From positions 1 to 7,312 of the forward strand of contig CAMGMW010000057.1 in the NCBI GenBank assembly GCA_946059285.1: DNA of 7,312 nt, read 5' to 3'. A program made the position numbers and the translations under genes. A model generated the notes under the pieces. It had not been told where the DNA came from. It was given only the letters and a program-made list of their open reading frames with translations, and ran no database searches. This DNA is from an uncultured Clostridia bacterium (GTDB taxonomy: Bacteria > Bacillota_A > Clostridia > Oscillospirales > Oscillospiraceae). Positions 6,453 to 7,312 of the stretch are shown here, one piece after another; the first letter of the stretch is position 1, and the number at the start of each line of letters is the position of its first letter.

Positions 6453-6481
6453 ATTATATAAAGCGCAAGAGGAAATTGCAA
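6453..6481 (-). promoter_or_regulatory. Sigma-A promoter of the ATP-grasp operon
   Basis: On the minus strand, TTGCAA (6481-6476) is followed after exactly 17 bp by a consensus TATAAT (6458-6453). The start of transcription would be near 6446, giving a leader of about 33 nt before the ATG at 6413 and including the AAGGAGG site. A second TATAAT (6452-6447) abuts the first but has no -35 at a suitable distance. Confidence 0.7.
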
Positions 6482-6511
6482 GAAAAAAGCATGGCATTTC
6501 TTCTACTTCCC

Positions 6512-6528
6512 CGATTGTTCGAAAATCG
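6512..6528. promoter_or_regulatory. Dyad between the divergent promoters, possible operator
   Basis: CGATT (6512-6516) and AATCG (6524-6528) are inverted repeats around a 7-nt centre that itself contains TTCGAA (6518-6523). The dyad ends 11 bp before the plus-strand -35 and lies about 30 bp from the minus-strand -35. A DNA-binding protein here could affect either promoter; the XRE-type regulator encoded downstream is one candidate. It is a motif observation only. Confidence 0.3.
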
Positions 6529-6539
6529 AAATAAAATTA

Positions 6540-6568
6540 TTGACAAACAATAACAGCGGTGCTATACT
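6540..6568 (+). promoter_or_regulatory. Strong sigma-A promoter of the DUF2975-regulator operon
   Basis: A consensus TTGACA (6540-6545) is followed after 17 bp by TATACT (6563-6568), one base from the consensus -10. Transcription would start near 6575. That leaves about 24 nt before the ATG at 6599, with AGGAGG at 6587-6592. This is the best promoter match in the window. Confidence 0.85.
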
Positions 6569-6598
6569 GGCAATACAAAATGACACAGGAGGCAGAAA

Positions 6599-7039
6599 AT
6601 GAAAAAAAGCTCCGTCATATTCAGCAGCGCATTTGTTCTTCTTTGCATGGTCTCGCTGACCGTACTGCTGTTCTTTTTACCCTCTATCACCGCGTGGTAT
6701 GTGAATTTTCGCGGAATGTCGCAGGAGGTCTATACGGTACTGCTGGCGGCGTTTTATACTTGTGCTGCTCCTGCAATGCTGGCGCTGTACTGCCTGTTGC
6801 TTCTTTTGGCGCATATCCGGCGGGAGGAAATGTTTACAAAACCCAACAGTCTATTGATGGCTGTGATCGCATGGTGTGCGCTTGCGGTGGCAGCTGTGAT
6901 GCTGATTGCGGCATTTTGGTATATGCCTCTGCTGCTTGTCTCGGCGGCAATGCTGTTCATCTTCCTGATCGTGCGGGTGGTGCGCCGGTGCTTCATTGCA
7001 GCGACGGCACTGAAGGAAGAAAACAATCTGACCATTTAG
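6599..7039 (+). CDS. DUF2975 family four-helix membrane protein (YoaS-like)
   Basis: This small integral membrane protein of 146 residues has four hydrophobic segments at about 6-28, 44-71, 84-106 and 110-129. The loop RREEMFTKPN (74-83) and the terminal LKEENNLTI (138-146) match what I recall as conserved features of DUF2975. Its immediate neighbour is a YozG-type XRE regulator, the arrangement seen in Bacillus subtilis yoaS-yozG and many Firmicutes, which supports the call. The ATG at 6599 has AGGAGG (6587-6592) with a 6-nt spacer and a strong promoter directly upstream. The molecular function of the family is unknown; a link to signalling through the partner regulator is an inference from gene pairing. 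Confidence 0.85.
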   Translation: MKKSSVIFSSAFVLLCMVSLTVLLFFLPSITAWYVNFRGMSQEVYTVLLAAFYTCAAPAMLALYCLLLLLAHIRREEMFTKPNSLLMAVIAWCALAVAAVMLIAAFWYMPLLLVSAAMLFIFLIVRVVRRCFIAATALKEENNLTI

Positions 7040-7051
7040 CGAGGTGGCAGC

Positions 7052-7291
7052 ATGGCGATTCAAATCAACCTGGATGTGGTAATGGCAAAACGAAAGATCT
7101 CCTCCGGTGAGTTGGCGGAGATCATCAGTATCACTCCCGCAAATTTATCGATCCTGAAAACCGGAAAGGCGAAAGCAATCCGCTTTTCCACACTGGAAAG
7201 CCTGTGCAGGGCACTTCATTGTCAGCCGGGCGACATTCTGGAATATAAGGAGGAGCTTTACGATGGAACATCAGAATCATCCCAACGGTGA
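7052..7291 (+). CDS. YozG-type XRE/Cro helix-turn-helix regulator
   Basis: This is a 79-residue, mostly single-domain DNA-binding protein. The helix-turn-helix covers about residues 17-36 (SSGELAEIISITPANLSILK). It is followed by the family signature KAIRFSTLESLCRALHCQPG (41-60) and DILEY, which closely matches YozG-like regulators. The start at 7052 lies 12 nt after the DUF2975 stop, with GAGGTGG (7041-7047) as ribosome binding site, so the two genes are co-transcribed. It probably controls its own operon; the dyad at 6512-6528 is a possible site. The last 29 bases overlap the start of the next gene in another frame. The tail after residue 70 (GTSESSQR) is not conserved family sequence as far as I can tell. 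Confidence 0.9.
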   Translation: MAIQINLDVVMAKRKISSGELAEIISITPANLSILKTGKAKAIRFSTLESLCRALHCQPGDILEYKEELYDGTSESSQR

Positions 7292-7312
7292 ACAGCCGAA
7301 CGTGAATCAACC
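7263..7312 (+). CDS. 5' end of an unidentified gene overlapping the regulator
   Basis: An ATG at 7263 has AAGGAGGAG (7247-7255) upstream at normal spacing and opens a frame that continues to the window end. The 16 visible codons encode a polar, Asn/Gln/His-rich start (MEHQNHPNGEQPNVNQ). It begins 29 bp before the end of the regulator gene, in a different frame, which suggests translational coupling as the third gene of the operon. Too little is present to identify a family; such polar N-termini often precede a membrane or regulatory domain, but that is a guess. It is too short to appear as an open frame by length alone. Confidence 0.6.
   Translation, partial: MEHQNHPNGEQPNVNQ

Noticed and set aside
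6414..6497. Longer N-terminus for the ATP-grasp gene, starting at 6497
   Set aside because: The added codons cover the predicted promoter and leader. The ATG at 6413 has AAGGAGG at the right distance and starts directly with the Rossmann-like strand.
6559..7110. Open frame (183 aa) overlapping the DUF2975 gene
   Set aside because: Its start lies upstream of the predicted -10 (6563-6568), so the transcript would not contain it. The other frame has the AGGAGG site and conserved membrane-protein features.
1..7312. CRISPR array, tRNA, rRNA, transposon or phage genes
   Set aside because: I looked for regularly spaced repeats, cloverleaf-like segments, terminal inverted repeats and integrase or transposase motifs and found none.

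Overview
The window looks like chromosomal DNA from a Gram-positive, moderately GC-rich Clostridia-type bacterium (Oscillospiraceae/Ruminococcaceae-like). The evidence is strong AGGAGG-type ribosome binding sites, sigma-A-type promoters, a TypA/BipA GTPase, a DUF2975 + YozG-type regulator pair and a secreted Cys-His wall-peptidase-like protein of a kind common in gut Clostridia. The genus cannot be fixed from sequence reading alone. I see no rRNA, tRNA, CRISPR array, insertion sequence or phage gene.

Layout. Bases 1-177 are the leader of typA: a probable extended -10 promoter, several GTGT/ACAC dyads, and a GC-rich hairpin just before the ribosome binding site. typA occupies 178-2007 (+). Bases 2008-2264 are a convergent intergenic region with three hairpins, including a perfect 17-bp stem, and I see no credible gene there. 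From 6413 down to 2265 a four-gene operon runs on the minus strand, in transcription order: an ATP-grasp ligase (6413-5298), a PHP-domain metallohydrolase (5301-4549), a NodB/polysaccharide-deacetylase-like protein with a degenerate SLH-like tail (4552-3248), and a secreted Cys-His peptidase/amidase-like protein with an Fn3/Ig-like domain (3197-2265). The first three overlap by ATGA at both junctions, so they are probably translationally coupled. The fourth follows after 50 nt containing a hairpin. Bases 6414-6598 are a divergent promoter region, with a near-consensus promoter on the plus strand and a good one on the minus strand. The plus-strand promoter drives a DUF2975 membrane protein, a small YozG-type XRE regulator and a third gene, cut by the window end, that starts inside the regulator gene.

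How the genes may work together. The minus-strand operon is the least conventional part. It combines an amide/peptide-bond-forming ATP-grasp enzyme, a metal-dependent hydrolase and a deacetylase fold that keeps its metal site but seems to have lost two catalytic residues, none with a recognisable signal peptide. All three have a basic amphipathic terminus that could hold them at the inner membrane face. A secreted wall-active enzyme follows. A cell-envelope or surface-glycan modification pathway is a reasonable hypothesis, but the substrate is unknown. The DUF2975/XRE pair resembles Bacillus yoaS-yozG and is a separate unit.
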